In this document: positions 35,173-47,192 of the stretch, piece by piece
Layout of the letters: each line of letters starts with the position of its first letter
Numbering within the stretch: the stretch's first letter is position 1
Assembly: GCA_007922305.1 (NCBI GenBank)
Contig: ML677342.1
Span: 434,001-498,000, forward strand
Direction of reading: 5' to 3'
Length of the DNA: 64,000 bases
From: Dermatemys mawii
Taxonomy: Eukaryota; Chordata; Testudines; Dermatemydidae
The notes under the pieces: model-generated
Told to the model about the DNA's origin: nothing
The model's database searches: none
Seen by the model: only the letters and a program-made list of their open reading frames with translations
Position numbers and translations under genes: made by a program

Positions 35173-37092
35173 GTGATTAAGCAACTGCCTAACTTTGAGC
35201 ATGTGAGTAGTTTTTGGCAATATTCTTGATGAGTCTATTGGAGGTACTGGGTCTCCAATATTGTGATTAGAGCTGGATGGAAAACACAGTATAACTCTCA
35301 TGGGGAAAATATTTTGGGAAAATATTATTCGCAAATCAGAAGAAAAATTCAAACATATGAAATCTTTCATGGGAGCTAAATTCTAAAAAAAAATAAATCT
35401 GTTTTCGGAGAGCCAAAGACAATTTTTCATCCTGCTCTCAGGGGCTACCCAACTCTCCAGGGAGAGACGTACTGCTTAGATAGTTGGGGCACTAAGAAGC
35501 CTGGGCTCTCTCGTAACCCATCATGTAGGCAGCTAAGGAGCTGAGGATTTGCAAGCCCTGGGCCCTTGACTCCCTAGCAACCTGTTAGACGGGCTTGGGG
35601 TATTCAAGGAAGCAGGCAGGCTGACAAACAGGCAGAAATCCTGCCTATCTGCCTGGATTCCATCAAAAGTTTTGACTGAATCTGCACATTCCCATGGAAT
35701 GTTTTGATTTCATCGAATCAGCATTTCTGATGGAAAACCAACAAATGTTTGCTGTGATCAGTGGCATAATTCTGTCTTTACATAAACAGCTTTATTTTAC
35801 ATCTATAAATACCGCTTGCACTTTGCACTCTCATGAGTATAATTAATATGCTAAGTGCACTTAAGCACAGTTTGCGTGCCAAGAAATGAATCCATCTGCT
35901 AACGCTTTTTTATGTAAGACTCTTATTATCATAAGTTTGGCAGAGGAATTTGAATGCAAGACAATACCTTATAGAAAAAACTTGCCAAAATGAGATCCGG
36001 GAAGGGAATATTGTTCAAGTAAACTGAAAATTATTTTCATGCTCTTCTCCTATTGAAATCAACAGCAGAATTCCCATTGACGTCAACTGAAGCAGGATTA
36101 GACCTTAAATCTGGAGGGCATAGTTAGATTTGATATATTAGTGACACATTAAAGCACATCAGTAAAACCCTCTAAGTGCCTTAATTTAAGGAAAGGTTCA
36201 GTAACAGATTATCTTGCACCTTTAGTCAAACATAATGGAAAAAAGTAGTTATTTAACAATTATCAGCTCTTCGCTGTCATGTCATCGTGTACTGGTAAAA
36301 TTTAGGGGAAAATGTGAAGATAAGAATTTGTCTTCTAAAATAAGGCCTTTACTCTTAATTAGGACTGTAGTCATTATAATATTTGTAGTTCCAATCTGTA
36401 GTTCAAAGTAGCGAACTTTATGGGTTCAGAAAAAAAAAAAGCCCCTTCCCTCTCTTTCCTCCTCCACCTTCAGTTGCCAAAGAAAAGTTGTTTTGAGCTC
36501 TCGTAGTGCTCAATAAAGAATATTATCTACCATGTTAGTACTACAGTGTACAAAGCTGATATAATAATAAGAGACTGAAGTTCATCCTCCACCACTTCAA
36601 CTAGAAATATTTTGGCATCCTGCAGTGTGTGTTTTTGGAAATTACTTTTGATTCACTAGACCTACAAATTGTGATAAAATAGTTATGATATTTATTGCCA
36701 AAAGAAAGATGAATATTTAGGAATATTGTTCCTAAATATTAATTTTCCTTTCCATTTACAACATTAAATTATGCACTTAATTTTAATTGCATTACAGCCA
36801 CAGTTTTTGTCAGAACTCAGTGATAGAAATGTGTATGTTTTCTAAAATATACATTTTCATATATTATAATTTATAAAAAAAGATTGCAGTAACAATGCAT
36901 CATTTAGTTTACTCATCTCACTGATTTTCTTTAAAATGTTGTGTGCAAGTCTGAGTTTGTACAAAGTGAAAGGATGAAAGTGGTGGCTGGATTATGTGGT
37001 GATTTTGTGCCTTATTTAAGATGTTTGTGTGTAGTCACTGATTTCTTTTTCTCAATGTTGGCGGCATCGTCAAATGGTTTCTCTTACTAGAA

Positions 37093-37894
37093 TTGAGGCA
37101 CAGCCTCCAGTGTTGCATGAGCCTTCAGGAGCAGAGAATAAATATGGGAAATAACACATTATATTATAAAGATAATGGCAGCAGAGTGTTGGGCTGCATG
37201 TGTAGCCAGCGGCTCTCCCTCGGCATGGTAAGGGAAGCTGAGATCTGTATGCAGCTGCACATGCAGCTCAGGCATGAGGTGGGAGGGGTAGCTCTCTACA
37301 TCCACAAAGCCCTACAAGACAGCTGCAGGAATATTCTTTGGCAGCAAGTGACCCCCCTCCCCCCCACTCCCTTCCTGTCTAGGGAGAAAGGACACAGGCA
37401 TGCCTGTATTTCCCTGCAAACCGGGCTCCCCCTGGGTCTGCTCCCTCCTCATCCCTGTGCTTCAGAACCTTGTTGCAGGGGACGGAGGCATGTGGAGGGG
37501 GGTTTGCACCTCCTGCCACCCCCCACACAGACGCACCATCCCAGCCCATCAAAGGCATCTACGTACTTGGGGAGGAGGCTGTGATCCAGTGCCAGGCTCA
37601 GAGCTTGCGGGTGGGGCGGAGGCGCAGAACAGCTGCCTTTTTGTTATTCTCCCACACACACAGAAGGGCAAGGATCACACTAAACTGATAAGATCTGAAT
37701 TTTAATTTTATTTTAAATGAAGCTTGTTAAATATTTTAAAAACCTTATTTGTTTTAAATACAGCGATAGTTTATTTATATAGTGTAGACTTAGAGAGAGA
37801 GGCCTTCGAAAAACATTAAAATGTATTACCGGCATGCGAAACCTTGAATAAATGAAGGCTCGGCACACCACTTCTGAAATGTTGCTGACCCCTG
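37093..37894 (-). mobile_element. hAT-like element, inverted copy of the family at 699
   Basis: The segment 37685-37894, read on the minus strand, reproduces the start of the 699 copy: a CAGGGGTCAGCAACATTTC end, then GTGTGCCGAGCC, TTCATTTATTCA and AATACATTTTAATG. The GC-rich part 37093-37680 is taken as its body. No duplication was found, and the far end is uncertain. Confidence 0.5.
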
Positions 37895-38559
37895 ATCTAT
37901 GAAGTATGAGAATTTTCACTTTCATAAAATATTCACATCTAGATGTCAATTTGTCAGCAATAAATGATGTTTTCAGAAAAAATACTGGGATGATAGCAGG
38001 TAAGAATCAATAGTAGAGCAAAACACTTGAGAATAGTGGCAACCACACTAATATTTGAAAAGAGATTCATTAGGGTTTATATTTGTGTTAAATGTGAGTG
38101 GAAGAAGAGAGCTTATCTGGCTAATTATCAAAACAGGTAAGTAATATTTCTGTGTAAATATCAGTGTTTTCAGTGTTCACTTGTTACTTGAATGGGTTTA
38201 GGACGTACAAGTTTCCACATGGTTTCAATAATCACTTTAGTCCAATCCTGGACTTCTTGAATGGAAGAGCACTATTGATGTAACCAAAACACACAAATAT
38301 ATGTTTAAGTTAAATTTCCTTTTCCTTTTCAGAGATTGAACATACACTAAACTTAGTTAGCAGACTCACTTTGTGGTAAAAACATACTAACTTTCTGCAA
38401 TATTTGTAACACATGTGAAAAGAGCAGTTACATCACTAACTGAAACATTCAAACACAGCTAATTTATCTCTGACATTTACACTATACTGTGGTATTGTAC
38501 TGGATAGAAGACAAAGACTATATAATGACTCTCCTTTATAGTCAACCCTAATTCTAGAA

Positions 38560-39069
38560 CAGGGGTGGGCAAACTACAGGCCCGCGGGACCATCCTGCCT
38601 GGCTACTGAGCTCCTAGCCAGAGATGCTCCCCCCGGCCCCTCCCCCACAGCTACACCGCTGGGGCATGGGGAGGGGGAGAGCTGTGCACTCCTGCGGGGC
38701 AGTGCGTTTAGCTCTGTCTGCGCTGCTGCTCTGAGCAGCATGGTAAAGGGATGAGGGTTGGATAAAGGGCAGGAAGCCCTGGGGGACAGTCAGAAAACAG
38801 GGAGCAGGAGGCGGTTGGGTAGAAGGTGGAGTCCTGGGGGGAAGTTAGGGTGGAGGGTCTTGGGGAATGGTGGTCAGGAGGCAAGGAGCGGGGTGGGGGT
38901 TGGATGGATTGGTAGTTCTGAGGGGGGTAGTCGGGGGCGGGAAGTGGGAGGGAATCGGATAGAGGGCAGGGCCAGGCTGTTTGGGGAGGCACAGCCTTCC
39001 CTACCTGGCCCACCAAACAATTTTGCAACCCCTACGTGGCCCTCAGGCCAAAAAGTTTTCCCATCCCTG
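38560..39069 (+). mobile_element. 510-bp hAT element, complete, with perfect 8-bp duplication
   Basis: It starts CAGGGGTGGGCAAACT and ends AGTTTTCCCATCCCTG, which are inverted termini. Both flanks are the identical TTCTAGAA (38552-38559 and 39070-39077). The body is GC-rich with G-rich tandem blocks and no transposase, so it must have moved with enzymes from an autonomous relative. Related copies lie at 7292-8022 and 52945-53156. Confidence 0.92.
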
Positions 39070-39889
39070 TTCTAGAACTACTTGGTGTCTTGATGTGCTT
39101 TGTAAATCAGAATCGGAATTATCATTAAGATGGCAGATAAGTCTTCAGAATTATATAATACCACAAGCAGGCAGGAGGTAATACGGATGGTGGAAATATT
39201 TCCTTTGAATGTGCACTTTGTGGCATGCTTCTTTTACTGAGTATTGAAATGTTAGGTTAAATTATGGATAGGCAATCATATCAAACTACTGTAAATAAGG
39301 GCTCTTCGTCTCTGTCAGAATTTCTGAGAGAAAACAAAAGATATCTGTTTTTTAGAACAAATTTGAGAGAACATTTTGTAATCAGGAGCGATGATTTAAA
39401 AAGGATACAAGGATTTTTCCACAACCGGTGAGACTGATCTCTAAATTCCCTTTTGGGACCTGTGGCTAGTAGATCAACTAGTAGTTATACTTAAAAGTTC
39501 ATTTAAGCTTTTCATTTTATGTTTTGTTTCTAAATATCAATTAATGGTAAAATTAGGAAATGACCTACATAGTCATCAGCAAAACTGAAGGGATGACTGC
39601 TGAGAATATAAAATGGTACTCCTGTAAGATTGGCCCCACCGGAGTTTTTGGATAATAGTCAAGTGTTTGTGGGTTTAAGAATCATTTCTGTGGCTGCAGA
39701 TTGTTGTTATTTACACATTCTGAACTTTATTTCCCTCCTCGTCTGTAGACCTCTTCCCCCCGCTTCCTGCTTCTCATAGTGCTTTGCATTATTTTAATCA
39801 AGGTTTCATCTCTCATAAAATTTTTGGCATTCCTTTTTCAGTTCACTCGTTGATAAAATGCCTCTTCATCAGATTTTAAAATATTTATT

Positions 39890-40200
39890 TAATTGCAAAA
39901 TTATTATTCCTGTGGGCCGGGAGATGATGTCCTGGAAAGCAGTGACTCCAAAAAAGACTTGTGGGTAGTGATGGAAAATCAGTTGAACACAAGTTCCCGA
40001 TGTGATGCTATGGCCGAAAGAGCTGATGTGATCTTTAAATGCATAAACAGGGAGATCTTGAGTAGGGATAGAGAGGTTATTTTACTTGTCTATTTGGCAT
40101 TGTATTTGATTTATAAAAATCCCTCCAAAATCTACAGATAAAGGAAACAAAATTTTCAACCTATGTTTCAATAAATGCCAGAAGAATAAATTACAAAAGG
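39890..40200 (+). mobile_element. CR1 LINE ORF2 C-terminal fragment
   Basis: The translation from 39893 to 40141 contains LESSDSKKDLWVVMENQLNT, then RCDAMAERADVIFKCINREI and SRDREVILLVYLAL. This is the end of the CR1 reverse-transcriptase domain. It is open for about 80 codons but ends in a stop, with both sides missing. Confidence 0.85.
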
Positions 40201-40246
40201 AATGTTTGCATATTTTAACTAAATCTCTGTTCTCTTTAACCTGAAG

Positions 40247-40417
40247 TTTCAGCCTCAGAGTTTACGCCTGTCAGACATGCACAGAAAATCTCAGCTCTGG
40301 AGAGGAATAGTCAGTATCACATTGATAGAAGGATGTGAACTGAAGGCCATGGATGCAAATGGATTGAGTGACCCCTATGTAAAGTTCCGGCTGGGCCATC
40401 AGAAGTACAAGAGTAAG
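40247..40417 (+). CDS. MCTP1: MCTP1 coding exon e: start of C2 domain 2
   Basis: 171 bp, 57 codons, phase 0 on both sides. The acceptor is CTGAAG ending at 40246 (after TTCTCTTTAAC) and the donor is GTAATT from 40418. The peptide runs from FQPQSLRLSDMHRKSQLW through beta-1 (GIVSITLIEG) to the loop-1 signature MDANGLSDPYVKFRLG, ending HQKYKSK. The Asp residues of MDANG and SDPYV are the expected calcium ligands. A decayed CR1 ORF2 fragment ends about 100 bp upstream, but the exon itself is clean. Confidence 0.96.
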
Positions 40418-40862
40418 GTAATTTCTTTTAACTATGTTTGCACTTAATATATGGGATCTTCTGCTTGAATGACTATTTTAATACTTCTGGAATTTTGTTA
40501 TATTACTGCTTAGGAGTTACAGCACCTAGAACTTTTGTATAGTTGTCATTTATTGTTACTAAAATTGAGGTAAATATGTGGATGAAGAAAATGAAGCACT
40601 GGAAAAAGAAGTCATTTTTATTTTATTTTTCAATATGCAAATTCAGCAATATTATGGTAACATGCCCAGGAGTTTGTTTATTCCCAATACTCTAGGGATT
40701 CAGCTAGTCCAGGCTCTCTTATGCCCCACTGAAGGGATTGTTGGTGCCAGTGAAAATGATTTCCATGGCATGAGACTTAAGCACTTGCCAATCAAACTCA
40801 TCTGGTTTGTGTATTTGGGTTTACCCTAGGAACTGGTCACCCACTTAGGACAACTTTCCTTA

Positions 40863-41156
40863 GGGCTGGGCTACACTGTGGGGTGGGGGTGGGGGTTGGG
40901 GGTCAACCTAAGATACGCAACTTCAGCTACACGACTAGCATAGCTGAAGTTACAGTGTCTTAGGTTGACTTACCTGGCCATCCCCACGGCAGCAAGTCAA
41001 CCATGGCCGCTCCCCCATCGACTCTGCTTCCTCCTCTTGCTGAGGTGGAGAACAGGGTTCAGGGATTGATTTATTGCATCTAGATGAGATGCGATAAATC
41101 GATCCCCAATACATTGAGTGCTACCTGACAGATCGGCAGGTAGTATAGCCATACCC
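40863..41156 (+). mobile_element. 294-bp Harbinger-like MITE with TTA duplication
   Basis: The ends GGGCTGGGCTACACT and AGTATAGCCATACCC are inverted repeats flanked by TTA on both sides (40860-40862 and 41157-41159), a PIF/Harbinger signature. Inside are two strong palindromes: CTTCAGCTA...TAGCTGAAG (40920-40950) and GATTTATTGCATCTAGATG paired with CATCTAGATGAGATGCGATAAATC. Confidence 0.8.
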
Positions 41157-41280
41157 TTAGGGGACATTGACTGCAAGAACTGCATAGTTTGGGGGTTTAA
41201 AATTTGTTTTTCCTTTCCTTTTTTCATTGTCCTAATTAATTGGTCAGATTTCCAGGCTGCTGTGTGGAAGGATTAGAACT

Positions 41281-41640
41281 AAGGCTGTCAAGCAATTAAA
41301 AATCAATCATTACTAATTGCAGTTTTAATAGCCCTGTAAAATAATAAAATACCATTTATTTAAATATTTTTGGATGGTTTCTACCTTTTCAAAAATACTG
41401 ATTTCAATTACAACACAATACAAAGTATACAGTGCTTACTTTATAATTTTTAATTACAAATATTTGCCTTATAAAAATAAGATAAACAAAGGAAATAGTA
41501 TTTCAATTCACCTCAGACAAATACTGCAGATTGTAGTGCAATCTCTTATTCAGAAAAGTGGAACTTGCAAATGTAGAATTATTATTTTTACATAACTGCA
41601 CTCAAAAATAAAACAGTGTGAAACTTAAGTCCACTCAGTC
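41281..41640 (+). mobile_element. Interspersed repeat starting with CTGTCAAGCAATTAAAA
   Basis: Blocks TAATAAAATACCATTTATTT, ATTTCAATTACAACACA and CTGCACTCAAAAATAAAACA occur in the order I remember from a widespread vertebrate repeat. The class is unknown, and no ends or duplication are visible. Confidence 0.45.
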
Positions 41641-43732
41641 CAACTTCTTACTCTCCTTTAGAGGAGTCATCTTGGCTTATCGAAGAGGTAAGTTTTTTTT
41701 ATATACCAGAAAGTCAGTATTCTGGAGATAGGAAGGGTGTGAGTTGTGCAAGAGAAGGGTGAATCCTGATGCTGCTCCTATTGGGTTGGATTTCTGGGCT
41801 TGCCTGCCTTCTGTCCAAAAGGAAGAGAGTTTCATCTTCAAAATTTGCATTCAGTGTTTGGAGGAAGCAGGGGGGGGGGCGGGGGGGAAGAGCAAGCAAT
41901 AACTTGCACAGGAGGAAGGTGACGGAGGGTTGCTTGCTGCTTCTGGAAGGGTGGTTTCTGGTACTGGGCTTGCCTCCTTTTACTGAGCTATGTAGGCTCC
42001 CTTCAGCTGAACAAGCCCTTGTTTCCATGGGATGGTAGATTTTATCTCAAGGATTTAGCATGCAGCTGGGGAGGAGAGGCTGGTGTAGGGAGCTGAGCTT
42101 GTCAGGCCTCTGTTCTCTGATTACTTCCCTGGAGTAATGGGCCATCTGGGGGCAATGGGACATGGCGCTGGAGGGATGGGGGGAGCAGCTGGGGCCATTG
42201 GGGCATAGCCCAAGGGGGGAGAAAGAGGTCGGTCCTCATAGTGAGGGGCTGGGTGGGGGTAATGTGGCAAGGCATGGGGGGAGTAGGAAGGAATGGCCAT
42301 GAGCGTTGTATTTTGTTTGGTTGCCAGGATTGTCAATATGAACTCCGTGTTGCTTTTCTCCCCCCAAAATGTTTCTCTTTATCTTTTCAAACTGTGAAAA
42401 AACTTAGACTGTGGGGTATTAGACAGTTTAGAATTATCTAATCAGCAATTGCTTAATAGCTACATTGTCGTTGTTTGGGCCAACAGAGGTCAGACGACAC
42501 CATATATTTTTTTGGAAAGAACATAGTGTTGAACATGGTTTCAAAGAAACCAGTGAAATGATTTCTTTTCAAACGTTTCAGATAAAATAACGTGTAACAA
42601 ATTTTCAGCTTGAAGAGTTAAAAAGAATTACTTTTCTGTGTTACATGTTTTAAAAAATAATCTCTTAATACAATGTTTCCTTTGGCCAGCCTGGGAAAAA
42701 CAAAGGCTGACACAAATGACAGAGCAGTCAAAACCACTTTTTCTTCCTTTAGAAAACCCCCACAAGGAATGTTTTGCCTGTTTTTTTAAATCTAGGTACT
42801 TTTTTCAAGTACCAATTTTTCCATCCCCTGGGTTTTTTGCTTGAAACAAAGTTTTGCTTTCGTAGTTCCAAAGTGAATGACGCGATACTGATGAGAAGGG
42901 ACAATATGATTATGCTGTGTATAGTTTTGAAACTGCCAGTTGTCTTCAGACAATTGTTCCATATTTCACATATTTCCATATTTTTTCTGATTTAGTGTCT
43001 TTATTCTGTAAGTACAGTTATAATGAATGTTCCTTATTTTTACTATGCTGGTGTTTGGGCTTGAACCGTAATTACTATGTGGATGGTAGACTCTTGCCTT
43101 GTTTTGACCATTTTGCTCCCTGACTCTGATTAACTTTTAATTTATAAGAAATTTTGAAATTCTAATACCTCTGCATTGTGTTGTCATGAGCTTATAGAGC
43201 TTATGAACTGTAAAGCTCTTCAGAGGTCTGAAGGTCTGTTCATCATAGAATTGGTAGGGTGAAATCAGCTCTCCTGCATCCTTTTGCATCTCCCACCCAT
43301 ACATTTCCGCATAGAGGCCAGAATTAACAAAGTTAATTGCCACCTGCTTTATACAGAGTTGTTGAAAGTTACTTATTTTGAATTATTGGCATCTCTAAAT
43401 TGACACATTTTTATATGTACAACCAAAATGCTGAAACCAAATTTTCAGTTTTCCCATTTGCAACCTGCCTGGGAACAGATTATTTCCAGCAATTGTGTTT
43501 TGAAGGTTATAACAATGGGTTACTTCAACCATCTTATATCCAACCCTTTTCAGGAACCCATCTCACAAACTGTTGTTGAGACATTAAGTCACCTCTCACC
43601 TACTTACAGTAGCCAGAGAACCAGCTCTAATCCAACACAAGGGGAAGGGCTTCTATTTCAATTTATTTTTGGTTCCAAAAAAAGTATGGGAAATGGAGAC
43701 CAATATTAGATCTTAGGCTCCAGTATGCGTTT

Positions 43733-44706
43733 GTGAAATCACAGAATTTAAGGATGATGTATCTTGCAGCTACAATTCCATCATTAGATTTCAGGGTTTG
43801 GTTTGCAACCCTTGACCTTCAGGATGCATATTTTCATGTTGCTGTTCATGCCTCTCACAAGAGATTTCTCTCTTTTACTATTGTTTGGGATCGTTTCCAA
43901 TATCAAGTGCTTCCCTTTGTCCTGTCCTCTGCCCCAAGAATATTCCCAAAGGTCACAGAGGTGGTAACTGCTCATTGATGTCAACTGACAATAATCTGTT
44001 TCCTTTACCTCAATGACTGGCTGCTCAAGGACTGATTTTCTTTGTGGTACAAATAATAATATCCCTGTTCTTCAGGCTAGGATTTCAACTCAACATTGAA
44101 AAGTCCACTTTGACCTCAGTACAATAAATACACTTCAGAGGGGCTTCTCTGGATGCTGCAACAGCCAGATCTTACCTTCCTGTGGACAGGTTTATGACTC
44201 AAGACTCAAATTATCCTCCAAACATTGGCAAGAAGTTGCACCCAACTGCTGACACCCAGGAGTCTCTTCTGCCCATCAACCTCCTTGTCTGAAACACCTA
44301 TATCCACTTCCTTCCATTAATCAGGCACATCTGTCAAGGTAGTGACAGATAATGTGGCCTGAATATTCTACATCATTCATGTTCTGCATCATTAGTCAAG
44401 GAGTGGGGCAAGATCCCCCCATCTTTGTGCCAAATCAAGAAGGCTGTGGAACTGGTGAATAGCCAATCATATCTTCATCTCAGCTTCCTAGGAGTAAAAA
44501 GTAACATTGCCAACAATCTCAACAGGCATTTCTCCCAAGATTATGAGTGGGAACTGGACTTTTGGGTTCTCAGACACATTTTTCTGACCTGGTGGTTCCC
44601 AGAAATGGACCTCTTTGCCAATACCACCAACAGGAAGTGCATACATTTTTCCACAAGAGAACTGGGTCCTCAGTCCTGGGGGATACCCTCCTTATTGCTT
44701 GGATGA
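43733..44706 (+). pseudogene. DIRS reverse transcriptase and RNase H remnant
   Basis: The segment reads VWFATLDLQDAYFHVAVHAS, then FQYQVLPFVLSSAPRIF, which is the DIRS version of palm motifs A and B. After a TGA at 43976-43978 the same frame continues with YLNDWLL at 44006-44026, where the usual YLDD has lost its first Asp. From 44425 the translation has LHLSFLGVKSNIANNLNRHF and MDLFANTTNRK, matching the RNase H tail of DIRS Pol. It is non-functional by several independent lesions. Confidence 0.82.
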
Positions 44707-44939
44707 AAAGCCTTATTGTGTATATCCCATAATACCATTTGTCTTGAGAGTGTTGAATGAGATCAAACAACAAAGCCATTTTAGTTGTTCCACCTAGGCT
44801 GAGACAATTCTGGTACCCTTATATGAATCATCTCGCTTCTTGTCTGGCATTAAAACTTCCATCCATTTCTCACCTGTTTTCTTAGGCCTCCTATCATCTC
44901 TTCATCCGAACCTGGGAATTCTTCATCTTAGAACTTGTT

Positions 44940-45998
44940 TACTTAATGGTTTTCAGGATCTGAGACTTTCTGTTCTGCAGAAGTATAACAGGTACTTTTA
45001 AACAGCAGAAAGATATCTACATGAAACACTTACCGTCAGAAATGGAAAAGATTTCGCCACTTGTGTACCTGTTCCTCCTTCATTCTCCACTGTTCTTGAC
45101 TATCTGTTGGAACTGATAAAGTTAGATCGCTTTATGATTTCCATAAAGACTCACTTGGTAGCTGCAGCTGCCTTTCATTGCTTTGTGGAGGGAGTGTTTC
45201 CTCACCTCACAACAGCAAGATTCATCAAGAAGTTGATGAATCTTTCCCCTCAGATTAGAGAGTACACTGCTGTATGGGATTTAAATTTGGTCCTTAATTG
45301 TCTCATGAAAACCCCTTTGAGCCTATGACAATCTGTTTCCTTCTTCACCTGTCCATGTAAATGGCTTTTTTCATGGCCATCTCCCCTGCCCAGTGAGTTG
45401 GAGAAATGAGTAGTTTAATGGAATATCATCTCTTTTTCAGTATTCTTCAGGGAGAAAATTTTGTTACAACCATATCTGAAGTTTCTACCAAAGGTATCTT
45501 CTGAATTCCATAACAACCAGGTTGTTTATCTTCCAGTCTTTTCCAAAACCACATCAGACCACAGAGGAAGTTATCCTCCATGCTTCTGATGTCAGAAGGG
45601 CATTAGCTCTCTGTCTGGACAGAACCAAGACTTTTAGAAAGTTTTCACGTTTTGTTTAATTTACAGACAAATCCAGAGTCTCCATAGTCTCCACTCAGAG
45701 AGTCTCAACGTGGATTTCTGGATGTGTTGTCTCTTGTTATGAGACTGCCAACATTCAACTTCCTTGTAGGATGCTAGCCCATTGTACAAGATTCCAGTCT
45801 GCTTTCATGGCACTCTTGAGAGAGACCGTTTGGTCTTCAATATATACTTTCTCCAATCACTATGGCATGGTTCAAGATGCCAGATCACATGCTGTGCTTG
45901 GTAATGCAGTGCTATCTTCAGTGCTGGACTCAACTCTAAAGCTCTCTCCATCTTCCAGTAATACTGCTTGGGAGTTATCTGAAGTCGAGCACTCATAG
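44940..45998 (+). pseudogene. DIRS tyrosine recombinase remnant
   Basis: The N-terminal SAM-like part is represented by SIKTHLVAAAAFHCF and YTAVWDLNLVLNCLMKTP (45107-45328). The C-terminal catalytic region holds AHCTRFQSAFMALLRETVW (45777-45833), where HCTR is the H-x-x-R motif, and FSNHYGMVQDARS with the candidate nucleophile Tyr. The stretches between are open only in alternating frames. In a live element this enzyme would integrate a circular DNA without making a target duplication. Confidence 0.8.
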
Positions 45999-46364
45999 GA
46001 ACACTGCTTGAAGAAGGAGCATTTACTCATCTTGCACTGTAACTGGATTTTTCAAGATGTGTCCCCCTATGGGTTCTCCACTACCTGCTCTCCTTGCCTA
46101 TGCTTCCGAGATGTCTCAAGGAAATTCATGGCAGGGAAGGAACTGAGGACAGTTTGCCTGTTCTGCTCTGTGTATCCTTACTGTGAGGCATAAGGATGTC
46201 TGGGGCATGTGTCGGCTGAACAGGCACGGCTAATTAAAAACTCTGATCAAAGGTGTATGGGGCTCATGCATACTTGAAGTTGACCGCCCATAGGGACGCA
46301 CATCTTGAAGAATTGCAGTTACTGCAGAAGGTGAATAACCTCTTCTTCTCAGAGATAACTAGAG

Positions 46365-46562
46365 CAGTGGTTCTCAAACTTTTGTACTGGTGACCCCTTT
46401 CACATAATAAGCCTCTGAGTGTGACTTCCCCCTTACAAATTAAAAACACCTTAAAATATATCTTAAATACCATTATAAATGCTGGTGGCAAAGCAGGGTT
46501 TTGGATGGAGGCTGACAGCTTGTGACTCCTAAGGGTCCCGACCCCCAGTTTGAGAACCCTTG
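46365..46562 (+). mobile_element. 198-bp hAT MITE
   Basis: It begins CAGTGGTTCTCAAACTTTTG and ends CAGTTTGAGAACCCTTG, inverted termini of a common vertebrate hAT MITE. The flanks AACTAGAG (46357-46364) and CACTAGAG (46563-46570) match at seven of eight positions. It lies immediately downstream of the DIRS inverted arm. Confidence 0.85.
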
Positions 46563-47192
46563 CACTAGAGTAAAAATCCCTAGTGAAACTGACTACTTCA
46601 ACTGAATTCAATAATGAAGGAAGACTTCATATTTAAATAAGTATTTGCATCTGCTCCTGTAATTAAAAATAAACAACAAATTAGCTTGGTAAATTTATTA
46701 TCCCCATCCCTACAACCACAAACATTATAATGGCAAGAAAAAGAGGAGAAGGTCATGCAAAGCTGGTTAACTGCAGTTGCTGGTTAAGCGCTTTCAATTT
46801 CAGTCTGTTTGTCACTTTCAGGTAAACTTCAGGTAGTCGTCTTTTTTTTCTTTTCTTTTTTTTGGTTTTGCTTTAGAAAGACAACTTTGTCACTTTCTTG
46901 TCACTCAAGATGAGGAATCATTACTCTAGAGAAAAATGGTTCAATTCCCAGGGCAAATTCCTTGTTTTTCAGACTTTCGGTGGTGATGAACTGTGAGATT
47001 TTGGAGGTTGGTACTATGTCCAACAGCGTCATGGGGTTGTTCAGTAGCCTTATTTTTTTTCTGTTAAAAAATCACCACTAAAGCCATTAATTGTGTAAAT
47101 AAGATTATCTGGGCAGCATCTAAAGAGTAATTTCATGGTCAGGAAGAACATGCTGCACAGTACAATAATGACTTTCTTTAATCTTCTTTCAG

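Larger units (their letters stand above)
28000..40246 (+). other. MCTP1: MCTP1 intron between exons d and e
   Basis: 12.2 kb. A decayed MIR-like SINE lies at 29195-29385, an LTR-like repeat at 33085-33680, a CR1 tail at 34200-34320, and a Harbinger-like remnant at about 34930-35172. An inverted hAT-like repeat end with a GC-rich body lies at 37093-37894, a hAT with a perfect duplication at 38560-39069, and a CR1 ORF2 fragment at 39890-40200. 30000-33080 and 35750-37080 are AT-rich with nothing recognised. A possible cryptic exon at 28810-28870 is discussed under findings. Confidence 0.8.
43428..46350 (+). mobile_element. DIRS-type tyrosine-recombinase retrotransposon, decayed
   Basis: Three pieces in DIRS order lie on the plus strand: reverse transcriptase (43733-44050), RNase H (44425-44706) and tyrosine recombinase (44940-45998). 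Inverted arms at 46010-46073 and 46287-46349 follow. There is no LTR, no integrase and no target duplication, as expected for DIRS elements, which recombine through a circular intermediate. Many stops and frameshifts are present. The 5' gag part is not visible here. Confidence 0.8.
40418..47192 (+). other. MCTP1: MCTP1 intron between exons e and f
   Basis: 6.8 kb. Contents in order: Harbinger-like MITE 40863-41156; a repeat beginning with a CTGTCAAGCAATTAAAA motif at 41281-41640; a GC-rich unrecognised stretch 41700-42330; plain AT-rich intron 42340-43420; a decayed DIRS element 43428-46350; a hAT MITE 46365-46562; plain intron to the acceptor. No host gene besides MCTP1. Confidence 0.8.

Noticed and set aside
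37093..37584. 163-codon ORF
   Set aside because: It sits in a GC-rich repeat body next to an inverted hAT end, has no domain and overlaps other frames.
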